A stretch of 13,301 nt of DNA from an uncultured Flavobacteriia bacterium. GTDB lineage: Bacteria > Bacteroidota > Bacteroidia > Flavobacteriales > Flavobacteriaceae. The stretch is taken from positions 1 to 13,301 of the forward strand of contig CAMLRV010000037.1 of the NCBI GenBank assembly GCA_946482495.1, in the 5' to 3' direction. The notes beneath the pieces were generated by a model. It did not search any database and was not told the DNA's origin. It was given only the letters and a program-made list of their open reading frames with translations. Positions 5,911 to 13,301 of the stretch are shown here, piece by piece; position 1 is the first letter of the stretch, and every line of letters starts with the position of its first letter. A program made the position numbers and the translations under genes.

Positions 5911-7184
5911 CAATTTCAGAAAAAGATAGTTTATACAACTGGCATCCATATACTCAACATAAAATTTATTCGCATTTTCCAGCAATTGTTAAAGGTAAAG
6001 ACGAATTTTTATGGGACGAAACCGGCAAAAAGTATATTGATGCAATTGCCTCTTGGTGGGTAAATCCGTTTGGACATAGTAATACATTTATTGCAGATGC
6101 AATTTACAAACAACTTACTACTTTAGAACACGTTTTATTTGGAGGTTTCACGCATAATGTAGTGGTGGAATTGGCTGAGAAATTAGTGGAGATTTTACCT
6201 TCTAATCAAAAGAAATTTTTTTATTCAGATAATGGATCTACTGCAGTGGAAGTAGCCATCAAAGCATCGTTTCAATTTCATTATAATAAAGAAGTTACCA
6301 AAAATACGATTATTGCTTTTGAAGATGCTTTTCACGGTGATACTTTCGGTGCGATGGCAGTAAGCGGTATTGGATTGTTTACCGAAGCATTTCAAGATGT
6401 GCTAATTAAAGTAATTAGAATTCCAGTTCCTACAAAAGGAAATGAAGAAAAATCAAAAGCTACTTTGCAAAAAGCAATTGCAGAAAATAAAGTAGCGGCT
6501 TTTATTTTTGAGCCTTTGGTTTTAGGTGCAGCAGGAATGGTAATGTATGAAGCATCAGAATTAGATGAATTAATTTCAATTTGTAAGCAAAATTGTGTTT
6601 TTACAATCGCGGATGAAGTGATGACAGGGTTTGGAAAAACGGGTAAATTATTCGCTTGTAATTATTTGAAAAATCAGCCTGACATGATGTGTTTGAGTAA
6701 GGCATTAACAGGTGGTACTATTCCGATGTCGATTACTACTTTTACTCAAGAAATTTTTGATGGTTTTGTGAGTGATAACGTAAATCATGCGTTGTTTCAC
6801 GGACATACTTTTACTGCCAACCCGACAGGTTGTGCTGCTGCTTTAGCAAGCATTAAGCTGTTAGAAAATCCTGAAATTTTTGAAAATATTCATAAAATTA
6901 ACGCTTCTCATCTTCAATTTGAAAAACATATTGCTCAACATTCAAAAGTAAAAACCACTCGTGTATTAGGAGTAATTTTTGCATTAGAAGTTCAGGTTTC
7001 TGAAAAACAAGAGTATTATAGTAATTTACGTAACCAATTTTATAATTATTTTATTGAGAAAGGTGTAATTTTGCGCCCAGTTGGTAATACTATTTATATT
7101 TTACCTTCTTATATTATTTCCGAAGAAAGTTTGCAACAAGTTTATTCGGTAATCGAACAAGCTTTAAACGAGATTTCATGTTAA
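5907..7184 (+). CDS. bioA: Adenosylmethionine-8-amino-7-oxononanoate aminotransferase (BioA)
   Basis: Class III PLP aminotransferase that converts 8-amino-7-oxononanoate to 7,8-diaminopelargonic acid, normally with S-adenosylmethionine as amino donor; cytosolic. The 425-aa length is typical. Motifs in order: WHPYTQHK near the N-terminus, IDAIASWWVNPFGHSN, the PLP-phosphate-binding YSDNGSTAVEVAIK, the AFHGDTFGAMAVSG region, the cofactor aspartate in IADEVMTGFGKTGK (Asp236), and the Schiff-base lysine in LSKALTGG (Lys265). A later HGHTFTANPTGCAAALAS block completes the family pattern. The WHPYTQ and SWWVN motifs separate BioA from ornithine and GABA aminotransferases. The 3' end overlaps the ketoacyl synthase gene by 7 bases. 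Confidence 0.95.
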   Translation: MTISEKDSLYNWHPYTQHKIYSHFPAIVKGKDEFLWDETGKKYIDAIASWWVNPFGHSNTFIADAIYKQLTTLEHVLFGGFTHNVVVELAEKLVEILPSNQKKFFYSDNGSTAVEVAIKASFQFHYNKEVTKNTIIAFEDAFHGDTFGAMAVSGIGLFTEAFQDVLIKVIRIPVPTKGNEEKSKATLQKAIAENKVAAFIFEPLVLGAAGMVMYEASELDELISICKQNCVFTIADEVMTGFGKTGKLFACNYLKNQPDMMCLSKALTGGTIPMSITTFTQEIFDGFVSDNVNHALFHGHTFTANPTGCAAALASIKLLENPEIFENIHKINASHLQFEKHIAQHSKVKTTRVLGVIFALEVQVSEKQEYYSNLRNQFYNYFIEKGVILRPVGNTIYILPSYIISEESLQQVYSVIEQALNEISC

Positions 7185-8326
7185 AACAACCTGTTTTTAT
7201 TCATTCAATTGCTTCTATTTCTGCATTAGGAACAACTTGTGCTGAAATTTGGAATAATTATTTGCATGGAAATTCGTTGTTTCAAAAAATGAGTGCCAAT
7301 CAGAAACAATATTGGGTTTCTCAATTTTCTGAAAAGGAAAACCAACTTTTACATAAAATTATCGGTTCCGATTCTAAATACAAACATTTAGATAAGTCGG
7401 TTGTTATGGCAATTTTAGTGGCTAGAAAATGTTTTGAAATTAGCGGTTTTTCAAATGAGAATGTCGGAATTAATTTTGGATCTTCTCGTGGAGCAACAAC
7501 TTTGTTTGAAAAACATCATTCCGATTTTGTCAATGAAGGTTCAGTTTCTACATTTACTTCGCCATCAACTACTTTAGGTAATATATCTAGTTGGGTTTCT
7601 CACGATTTACTTACTGATGGTCCAGAAATATCACATTCGATAACTTGTTCAACAGGACTTCATGCATTATTAAATGGAATTGCATGGCTACAATCTGGAA
7701 TGTCAAATCAGTTTTTAGTTGGAGCAAGTGAAGCGCCTTTAACTCCTTTTACATTAAGTCAACTTTCGGCATTAAAAGTATATTCTTCGGAAGAAAATAC
7801 GATGCCTTGTAGAAGTTTGGATTTTGAAAAAATTTCTAATACTATGGTTTTGGGTGAGGCAGCGGCTTGTTTGTCAATTTCACTTTCAGAAGAAAATGCT
7901 ATCGCTAAAATTAGTGGTATAGGTTATGCAACTGAAGTGTTGTCTAGTAGTACATCCATTTCAACAAATGCATTATGTTTTCAAAAGTCAATGAAAAAGG
8001 CAATTGGCGCTATAAAATTAGAAGATATTGATGCGATTGTAATGCATGCGCCAGGAACGATTCAAGGTGATTCTACTGAACTGGAAGCTATAAAGGCTAT
8101 TTTTGGGAATCATCTTCCTATGTTAACTTCTAATAAATGGAAAGTAGGACATACATTTGCAACTTCAGGCCTGTTGAGTATCGAATTAGCTGTTTTAATG
8201 TTACAAAATCAGCATTTTGTTGAAACGCCATTTTATGAAAATTCAAAAACTACTTCACTAAAAAAGATTTTGGTAAATGCAGTTGGATTTGGTGGAAATG
8301 CTGTTAGTATTTTAGTAGAATTATAG
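7178..8326 (+). CDS. Beta-ketoacyl-ACP synthase (KAS I/II-like) coupled to bioA
   Basis: A condensing enzyme of the thiolase-fold KAS I/II type, which joins an acyl chain to malonyl-ACP with loss of CO2. The 382-aa length is a little shorter than FabF (about 410-420). The catalytic triad is intact: nucleophile Cys157 in ITCSTGLHALL, His290 in VMHAPGTIQGDSTELEAI, and His325 in KVGHTFATSGLLS, with the preceding lysine in TSNKWK. The second histidine motif is HAPGT where FabB/FabF have HGTGT, which marks a divergent subfamily rather than the main fatty-acid enzyme. The ATG overlaps the bioA stop by 7 bases, so the two are probably translated as a pair. It may supply or extend a precursor of the pimeloyl chain used by BioF (inference); an acyl-lipid or pigment role is the alternative. 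Confidence 0.88.
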   Translation: MLKQPVFIHSIASISALGTTCAEIWNNYLHGNSLFQKMSANQKQYWVSQFSEKENQLLHKIIGSDSKYKHLDKSVVMAILVARKCFEISGFSNENVGINFGSSRGATTLFEKHHSDFVNEGSVSTFTSPSTTLGNISSWVSHDLLTDGPEISHSITCSTGLHALLNGIAWLQSGMSNQFLVGASEAPLTPFTLSQLSALKVYSSEENTMPCRSLDFEKISNTMVLGEAAACLSISLSEENAIAKISGIGYATEVLSSSTSISTNALCFQKSMKKAIGAIKLEDIDAIVMHAPGTIQGDSTELEAIKAIFGNHLPMLTSNKWKVGHTFATSGLLSIELAVLMLQNQHFVETPFYENSKTTSLKKILVNAVGFGGNAVSILVEL

Positions 8327-8713
8327 TTTTTTACTTTACTTTTTTCTTTTTTGAATTGATTGTATTTTTTTATGGTTAATTTCTTGTAAAATCTTTGATT
8401 TCCATTCTTCCTTTATTTTTAAGTGCCTTACAGCGATTATGTTAGGTGTTTTGTCGATATTTTTTATTAGTAAGATTTGATTTGCAAAAAAAATAACAAA
8501 AACACTGTAAATTGTTAAAAATTTAAGTAATATGTCTAAATAATGAATATTTAACATAATTAACTTTTTTTGTTATAATATAATTCATACTTTTAACATA
8601 ATAATTAAATTTTTTTCAATGAAATTTAATATAATAATAATCATTTATTAACATTTAAAACAATCCCAAAAAAAATGCTCTGACTTTAATTTTAACCTTA
8701 AATCCCCCCGGAT
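8327..8713. other. 387-bp AT-rich intergenic region before the giant surface-protein gene
   Basis: There is no plus-strand gene here. T-runs follow the ketoacyl synthase stop (8327-8354), but no convincing hairpin terminator is seen. The middle (8336-8557) is open on the minus strand and is listed separately. From 8558 to 8660 the sequence is almost entirely A and T. Near the right end TAATTTTA (8687-8694) is one base from the TAnnTTTG -7 consensus and could serve the giant gene, but no -33 partner is visible. The last 14 bases before the ATG include CCCCCCGG (8704-8711), strikingly GC-rich for this region. Confidence 0.6.
8336..8557 (-). CDS. Possible small membrane-anchored protein
   Basis: A 73-codon minus-strand frame in otherwise non-coding, very AT-rich DNA, where stop codons are frequent, so an open run of this length is mildly unexpected. 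The predicted protein has one hydrophobic segment (about residues 8-32, containing FLTIYSVFVIFFANQILLI), then a basic soluble tail ending KKIQSIQKRKK. This is the layout of a single-helix membrane protein with a positively charged cytosolic end. It would converge with the ketoacyl synthase gene, 9 bases apart. No promoter or ribosome-binding signal is evident on the minus strand, and I recognise no family. It may be spurious. Confidence 0.28.
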   Translation of the reverse strand: MLNIHYLDILLKFLTIYSVFVIFFANQILLIKNIDKTPNIIAVRHLKIKEEWKSKILQEINHKKIQSIQKRKK

Positions 8714-11700
8714 ATGACTAAAAAAATTACTCCCTTTAAAAGAATACTAATCCCTACATTGGTTTTCTTTCTACTTACCGCGGTAAGTTTTGCACAAAAT
8801 GCAAATTTAGTAATTTATGGTAACGGCAATCCAATTGCTAACGGCGACATAACTCCTAGTTTAACAGATTTTACCGATTATGGTAATGTTAATATTGGTG
8901 CATCTCAAGACAATACATTCGTATTAAGAAATAACGGTGCAGGTGGAACAGCTGCTGCAAGAAGAATTACTTTTTCTAATCCATCAGTTGTTATTTCAGG
9001 TGTAAATGCAGCTCAATTTTCTGTTGTTTCTGGTCCCAATCCTGGAAATACTTTAAACGGATTAGGAACTGCTTTTTCTCCAGATTTAGTTATTCGTTTT
9101 ACTCCAGCAGCTCCAATTGGAGTTAAAAATGCAACAATTACAGTTAGATACACAAATAATGCAGGTGTTCTTACTTATGTATATGCCATAAGAGGAAATG
9201 CTGTTTCAATGCCAGAAATGGATGTTCAAGGAAATGCAAATTCAATTGTTGATGGTGATACTACACCTTCTATAATTGATTTTACAGATTTCGGAACTAC
9301 ATCTGTAGCAACTGGTGTTAACAGAACTTACTTTGTGTACAATACAGGTGTTGCAAATTTAAACTTAGGAGCAATTACTTTTTCAGGAGCAAATCCTGGT
9401 GATTTTTCAGTTACAACGCCTCCAGCAGCAGTTATTGTTCCAGGAGGAAGTACTTCATTTGTTGTAACATTTAGCCCTCTAGCAATTGGAACTAAAACAG
9501 CTACAATCTCAATTGTAAATAATGATGGAAATGAAAATCCATATAATTATGATTTAATTGGAGTTTGTATTCAAACTTTTTTTGACAGTGATGGCGATGG
9601 AATTTATGACAATGTAGACGTGGATGATGACAATGACGGAATTCGTGATGTCATGGAAGAAACGAATTGTAATAATGCTAATGGACCAAAAGTAAATTAC
9701 AAATTTTTAAATGAAAGTTTTGGTGCAGGTATAAGAACTACCATTAATACCACTTATAACGCAATCACAACATATTGTTATGAAAATGGAGTAGGTGCAC
9801 CTAACACAGCTGCCTGTCCAACTTTAAGTTCACCGGATTTAAATGATGGTGAATATGCAGTAGCTTCAAGTTGTCAAATTGCATCTTGGGCTCCTACATA
9901 TTGGCATATGGGTGGAGATCATACTGGAGACCCAAACGGAAGAATGGCTATTTTTAATGCTTCTTATACTCCAGGTATTTTTTACACGGCTTCAATTACT
10001 GGTGCTTTACCAAATATTCCAATTACTTATAGCTTTTGGGTTTTAAATATTGATAGAACTGATGCGCCTGGCATCGCTACTAGATTACGCCCTAATGTAA
10101 GAGTAGAATTCAGAGACACTAGTAATAATTTATTAACTTCAATTAGTACTGGTAATATTGCTCCAACAACTGCTGGTAATTTAGCAGGAAACTGGGTGCA
10201 ATTCACAGCAAGTTTAAATTTAAACGTTGATGCCTTTAATGTTATCTTTATCAATAATGAAACAGGAGGTTTAGGAAATGATTTAGCTTTAGATGATATT
10301 TTAATTACTCAAGCTTTATGCGACTTAGATTTAGATGGTGTGGCAGATGTTTTTGATTTAGATTCTGATAACGATGGAATTGAAGATATCATCGAAGTTG
10401 GATTAGGAAACTTAAGTAATGCTAAAGGTAAAATGGATGTAGCTTGGATGGATGCTAATACTAATGGCTTGCATGATAGTGCTGAAGGGATTTTATCTGC
10501 TCCAGATTTTGATGGTGACGGAGCTGCTAATTATATGGATTTAGATTCTGATAATGATACAGTTTTTGATGTGGATGAATCTGGTGCTGGAAATTCAAAT
10601 GCTGTTCCAGGTTTTGTGAATGGAGATGGAGATATTACAGGAGATGGAAAAGGTGATGGTGCTGACACAGAAACTTTCAGAAGTAAAGATACAAATGGCG
10701 ACGGTGTTGTGGAAGGTTATGGTGATGGAATCTTAGATTTATATGACTATGGTTTAAATATCTACGGGAACTTAAATCAAGGTACAAATAGTGCACCATT
10801 TTTAAATTATGTTTTAGATACTGATGGTGACGGTTCGCCAAACTATTTAGACAGAACAAGTAATGGAACAACATTTGATATCGCAGGTACTCTTTATGCT
10901 TCTTTAGATGCAAATAGTGATGGTATTATTGACGGAATTACTGATATAGATAAAGATGGTATTGTTGATGCTTTTGACACGAATACGGCGTATTTCGGTT
11001 CACCAAGAGATTTAAATAGAAAATTACTTTTAGAATTTGATGGAAGAAACGATTATGCTCAAAGTACAGCTATTTTAGGAGGTTTACCAGCAGCAACACT
11101 AATGTCTTGGGTTAATTTAGCTAATGGATATAATGCTGATGGATTTATTGTAGGTCAAAACAATTTCCAATTAAAAATTTCTAATATCAAAAGATTACAA
11201 GCTACGGTAAATGGAACTACGGTTACTTTTAATACCGCTTTAAATACGAATCAATGGTATCATGTTGCGGCCATTTATTCTGGTGGAAGTATTAGATTAT
11301 ATTTAAATGGACAGTTAGTAGCAACTCAAGCTTTAGCTGGGAATATTGCGGCTGATGCTTCATTATTAACTATAGGAAAACAACCTTTAAGTAACACCAA
11401 TTATTTTAGAGGAAAAATTGACGAAGTTCGTGTGTTTAACATCGGATTAACGGATGCTCAATTGCAAAGAATGGTATACCAAGAAGTTAGAAATAATGTA
11501 ACTCAAGTAAGAGGAGAAGTTATTCCTAAAGATGTGGGAACGTTACCATTTGCTAATTTAGTTCGCTATTACAGAATGGATGTGTATAAAGATGATATCA
11601 TTGACGATTTATCAACTCCTGCAATTGATTTAGTTGGAACTAAAATTTTTAATCACAAAGTGATAAATATACAACAAGCTCCAATGCCTTTTATTACCGA

Positions 11701-13301
11701 AAGAACTGGTGATTTTGCAACGGCAGTAAATAGCCCGACTAAAGAAATCAGAGGAATGGATATTATGGATTACGATTGGTCAATTGTAGATGTTAGACAC
11801 AATATCACAGAACCAGCAAATTCTACGGATTTAGGTTTGATTTTAAATCCTGGGACAACTATTTACATGAATAATGATAATAAATTGCAAAATGATTGGT
11901 ATTTGTTAATTGATGGCGCAATTGATTTAGTAGGCCGTTCTCAATTAGTACAAACTACTCAAAGTGATTTAGAACCAACAAGTGATGGTTGGATTGAAAG
12001 AGATCAACAAGGTTCTTCAAATTTATTTAATTATAACTATTGGTCTTCTCCTGTTAGTCCAGTTAATGGTGCTGTAAATAATTCAAATTATACAGTAGGT
12101 GCCGTTTTAAGAGATGGTACAAATCCAGCAAGTCCAACTCCAATTAATTGGATAGGTGGAGTTAATGCTTCTCCGACAAGTCCAATAAGCATTCCTCGTT
12201 TTTGGATTTATAAATTCCAAAATGTTTCAGCAGTTTATGCTAATTGGACTCAAGTTTTAGAAACTGGAACATTAAACCCATCTCAAGGATATACCATGAA
12301 AGGAAGTGGAGCAGCTACTCCAAAACAAAACTATACTTTCATTGGGAAACCATACAATGGAACAATTACAAATCCTATTTCTGCAAACAACTTGAATTTA
12401 AGTGGAAATCCATATTCATCAGCAATGGATGCAGATAAATTTATTGATGATAATGTTTCATCAGTTGCTGGACAATCAACAACAACAGGTACAATTTATT
12501 ACTGGGAGCATTCACCATTAAATAATACACATAACTTACAAGGATATCAAGGTGGTTATGCTGCTTATACTAAAGTGGGTGGTACGCCTCCAATTGCTCC
12601 TGCAGGAATTAATGGTTTAGGTGGTAACACTAAAATTGCACAACGTTTTATTCCAGTTGGACAAGGTTTCTTCGTATACGGAAGTGCAACAGGTGGAAAT
12701 ATTGTGTTTAATAATTCTCAAAGAGCTTTTGTAAAAGAAAATGATCCTGCTTCTTTTGAAATGTTTAGAAATGGCAATCAAAATATGGCTTCAAATCCTA
12801 ATGCAGCAGTTAACAGTAATGATTCTTATGTGGTTAATGAGTTTGCAAAAATTCGTTTAGGATTCAATTCGGCTAACGATTTCCATAGACAAATTTTATT
12901 AGGATTCATGGATGACAAAGCAACAGCAGGTTTTGATCCAGGTTATGATGGTGTTATTTTAGATGATCAACCTAATGATATGTATTTCAGAAATCAAGAC
13001 AAAAATTTAATCATTCAAGGTGTAGGTTATTTTAATGAAAATATTAAACATCCTTTAAGTGTTAAAACAAATCAAGTAGGTTTTGTAGAGTTTGTTTTAG
13101 ATGGTGTTGAAAATTTTGATTCAAACAGAAAAGTATTTATTTATGATAGCGAAACAGGTTTATATCATAATATTAAAACACAACCTTTTAGTGTTAAATT
13201 AGTTGCAGGTGAGCATAATAATAGATTTTATTTAGCTTTTGTTAGAGCTAATGGTAATAACAATACAAGTAGTAGTGTAGCACAAAATAAAACTAATGCT
13301 A
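8714..13301 (+). CDS. Giant secreted multidomain surface protein with ASH, TSP3 and LamG domains, probable T9SS cargo (3' end outside window)
   Basis: A single uninterrupted frame of 1529 codons from ATG 8714 to the right edge. Domains in order: a signal peptide with basic MTKKITPFKR and cleavage after SFA (residue 27); two related ASH/choice-of-anchor-D-like domains, about 30-165 and 168-288, each opening with a DxTPSxxDFTD stretch; a first Asp-rich TSP3-type calcium-binding segment (291-316, DSDGDG, DDDNDG); a Cys-containing beta-rich module (about 317-535) ending LALDDILI; a longer TSP3 array (about 537-756); a LamG/jellyroll domain (about 770-920) with LEFDGRNDYAQS, NQWYHVAAIYSGGSIRLYLN and a closing KIDEVRVFN; and a long region with GNPYSSAMDADKFI (1231-1244) and QGFFVYG (1317-1323), common in flavobacterial T9SS substrates. 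The T9SS C-terminal sorting domain itself should lie beyond the edge. Likely role: cell-surface or released adhesin or glycan binder. Confidence 0.9.
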   Translation, partial: MTKKITPFKRILIPTLVFFLLTAVSFAQNANLVIYGNGNPIANGDITPSLTDFTDYGNVNIGASQDNTFVLRNNGAGGTAAARRITFSNPSVVISGVNAAQFSVVSGPNPGNTLNGLGTAFSPDLVIRFTPAAPIGVKNATITVRYTNNAGVLTYVYAIRGNAVSMPEMDVQGNANSIVDGDTTPSIIDFTDFGTTSVATGVNRTYFVYNTGVANLNLGAITFSGANPGDFSVTTPPAAVIVPGGSTSFVVTFSPLAIGTKTATISIVNNDGNENPYNYDLIGVCIQTFFDSDGDGIYDNVDVDDDNDGIRDVMEETNCNNANGPKVNYKFLNESFGAGIRTTINTTYNAITTYCYENGVGAPNTAACPTLSSPDLNDGEYAVASSCQIASWAPTYWHMGGDHTGDPNGRMAIFNASYTPGIFYTASITGALPNIPITYSFWVLNIDRTDAPGIATRLRPNVRVEFRDTSNNLLTSISTGNIAPTTAGNLAGNWVQFTASLNLNVDAFNVIFINNETGGLGNDLALDDILITQALCDLDLDGVADVFDLDSDNDGIEDIIEVGLGNLSNAKGKMDVAWMDANTNGLHDSAEGILSAPDFDGDGAANYMDLDSDNDTVFDVDESGAGNSNAVPGFVNGDGDITGDGKGDGADTETFRSKDTNGDGVVEGYGDGILDLYDYGLNIYGNLNQGTNSAPFLNYVLDTDGDGSPNYLDRTSNGTTFDIAGTLYASLDANSDGIIDGITDIDKDGIVDAFDTNTAYFGSPRDLNRKLLLEFDGRNDYAQSTAILGGLPAATLMSWVNLANGYNADGFIVGQNNFQLKISNIKRLQATVNGTTVTFNTALNTNQWYHVAAIYSGGSIRLYLNGQLVATQALAGNIAADASLLTIGKQPLSNTNYFRGKIDEVRVFNIGLTDAQLQRMVYQEVRNNVTQVRGEVIPKDVGTLPFANLVRYYRMDVYKDDIIDDLSTPAIDLVGTKIFNHKVINIQQAPMPFITERTGDFATAVNSPTKEIRGMDIMDYDWSIVDVRHNITEPANSTDLGLILNPGTTIYMNNDNKLQNDWYLLIDGAIDLVGRSQLVQTTQSDLEPTSDGWIERDQQGSSNLFNYNYWSSPVSPVNGAVNNSNYTVGAVLRDGTNPASPTPINWIGGVNASPTSPISIPRFWIYKFQNVSAVYANWTQVLETGTLNPSQGYTMKGSGAATPKQNYTFIGKPYNGTITNPISANNLNLSGNPYSSAMDADKFIDDNVSSVAGQSTTTGTIYYWEHSPLNNTHNLQGYQGGYAAYTKVGGTPPIAPAGINGLGGNTKIAQRFIPVGQGFFVYGSATGGNIVFNNSQRAFVKENDPASFEMFRNGNQNMASNPNAAVNSNDSYVVNEFAKIRLGFNSANDFHRQILLGFMDDKATAGFDPGYDGVILDDQPNDMYFRNQDKNLIIQGVGYFNENIKHPLSVKTNQVGFVEFVLDGVENFDSNRKVFIYDSETGLYHNIKTQPFSVKLVAGEHNNRFYLAFVRANGNNNTSSSVAQNKTNA
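8801..9577 (+). repeat. Two tandem ASH-like (choice-of-anchor D) domain repeats in the giant protein
   Basis: At the protein level the first copy (NGDITPSLTDFTDYGNV, followed by an FVLRNNGAG strand) lines up with the second (DGDTTPSIIDFTDFGTT, followed by an FVYNTGVAN strand). Each then has an ITFS strand, a FSV strand and an IGxKxATI strand. This fits duplication of a single immunoglobulin-like module of about 120-130 residues. The nucleotide sequences have diverged, so the duplication is old. Confidence 0.75.

Noticed and set aside
10027..10913. Minus-strand ORFs of 75 and 78 codons inside the giant surface-protein gene
   Set aside because: They are antisense shadows of an uninterrupted, domain-rich plus-strand frame. 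The second reads as His/Leu/Tyr-rich sequence because it is the reverse of Asp/Gly TSP3 codons.
10369..10990. GATGGTGAC-like DNA repetition suggesting a satellite or CRISPR-like array
   Set aside because: The repetition comes from codons for Asp/Gly-rich TSP3 calcium-binding motifs. Spacing is irregular and the frame is protein-coding.
12244..12438. Plus-strand 64-codon ORF within the giant gene
   Set aside because: It is out of frame with the coherent protein (conserved GNPYSSAMDADKFI motif in the main frame) and has low-complexity Trp/Tyr/Ser composition typical of a shifted frame.

Overview
This window looks like a chromosomal segment of a member of the Flavobacteriaceae (Bacteroidota), probably Flavobacterium or a close relative. 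The evidence is the low GC content, A-rich rather than Shine-Dalgarno-like gene starts, promoter boxes matching the Bacteroidota TAnnTTTG pattern, a short ATP synthase epsilon subunit, and a very large secreted multidomain protein of the kind exported by the type IX secretion system (T9SS). The genus is an inference from sequence style; no 16S or other marker is present.

Layout, left to right. (1) The C-terminal part of atpD and complete atpC (F1 beta and epsilon), separated by a repeat-rich hairpin and closed by a strong intrinsic terminator. (2) bioF, alone on the plus strand, starting immediately after that terminator. (3) A run of four close or overlapping genes: a 70-aa two-helix membrane protein, a secreted TraB/GumN-family protein, an ECF-type sigma factor with a TTG start, and an overlapping four-helix membrane protein that may be its regulator; this run ends in a second terminator. 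(4) A second biotin block: a DUF2007/zinc-ribbon protein, bioD, bioA and a beta-ketoacyl synthase that overlaps bioA. (5) A 387-bp very AT-rich stretch with no plus-strand gene but one possible small minus-strand ORF. (6) A giant open reading frame (at least 1529 codons) that runs off the right edge and encodes a signal peptide, two ASH/choice-of-anchor-D-like domains, Asp-rich TSP3-type calcium-binding repeats, a LamG/jellyroll domain and a long C-terminal region typical of flavobacterial T9SS cargo.

How the genes work together. BioF, BioA and BioD catalyse three consecutive steps from pimeloyl thioester to dethiobiotin; bioB and pimelate-forming genes such as bioC/bioH/bioG are not in the window. 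The condensing enzyme overlapping bioA is the most functionally suggestive neighbour and may act in making the pimeloyl precursor, but that is inference. The sigma factor, its membrane neighbour and the secreted TraB-like protein could form an envelope-response unit.

The least routine sequence signals are: a short dispersed-repeat-like element read in frame inside bioD; a degenerate 7-bp repeat inside bioF; the atpD-atpC hairpin; two promoter boxes so close to start codons that the transcripts would be leaderless or nearly so; and a six-codon leader ORF whose stop overlaps the bioA start. I did not find a clearly new defence or mobile system, CRISPR array, tRNA, rRNA or insertion sequence.
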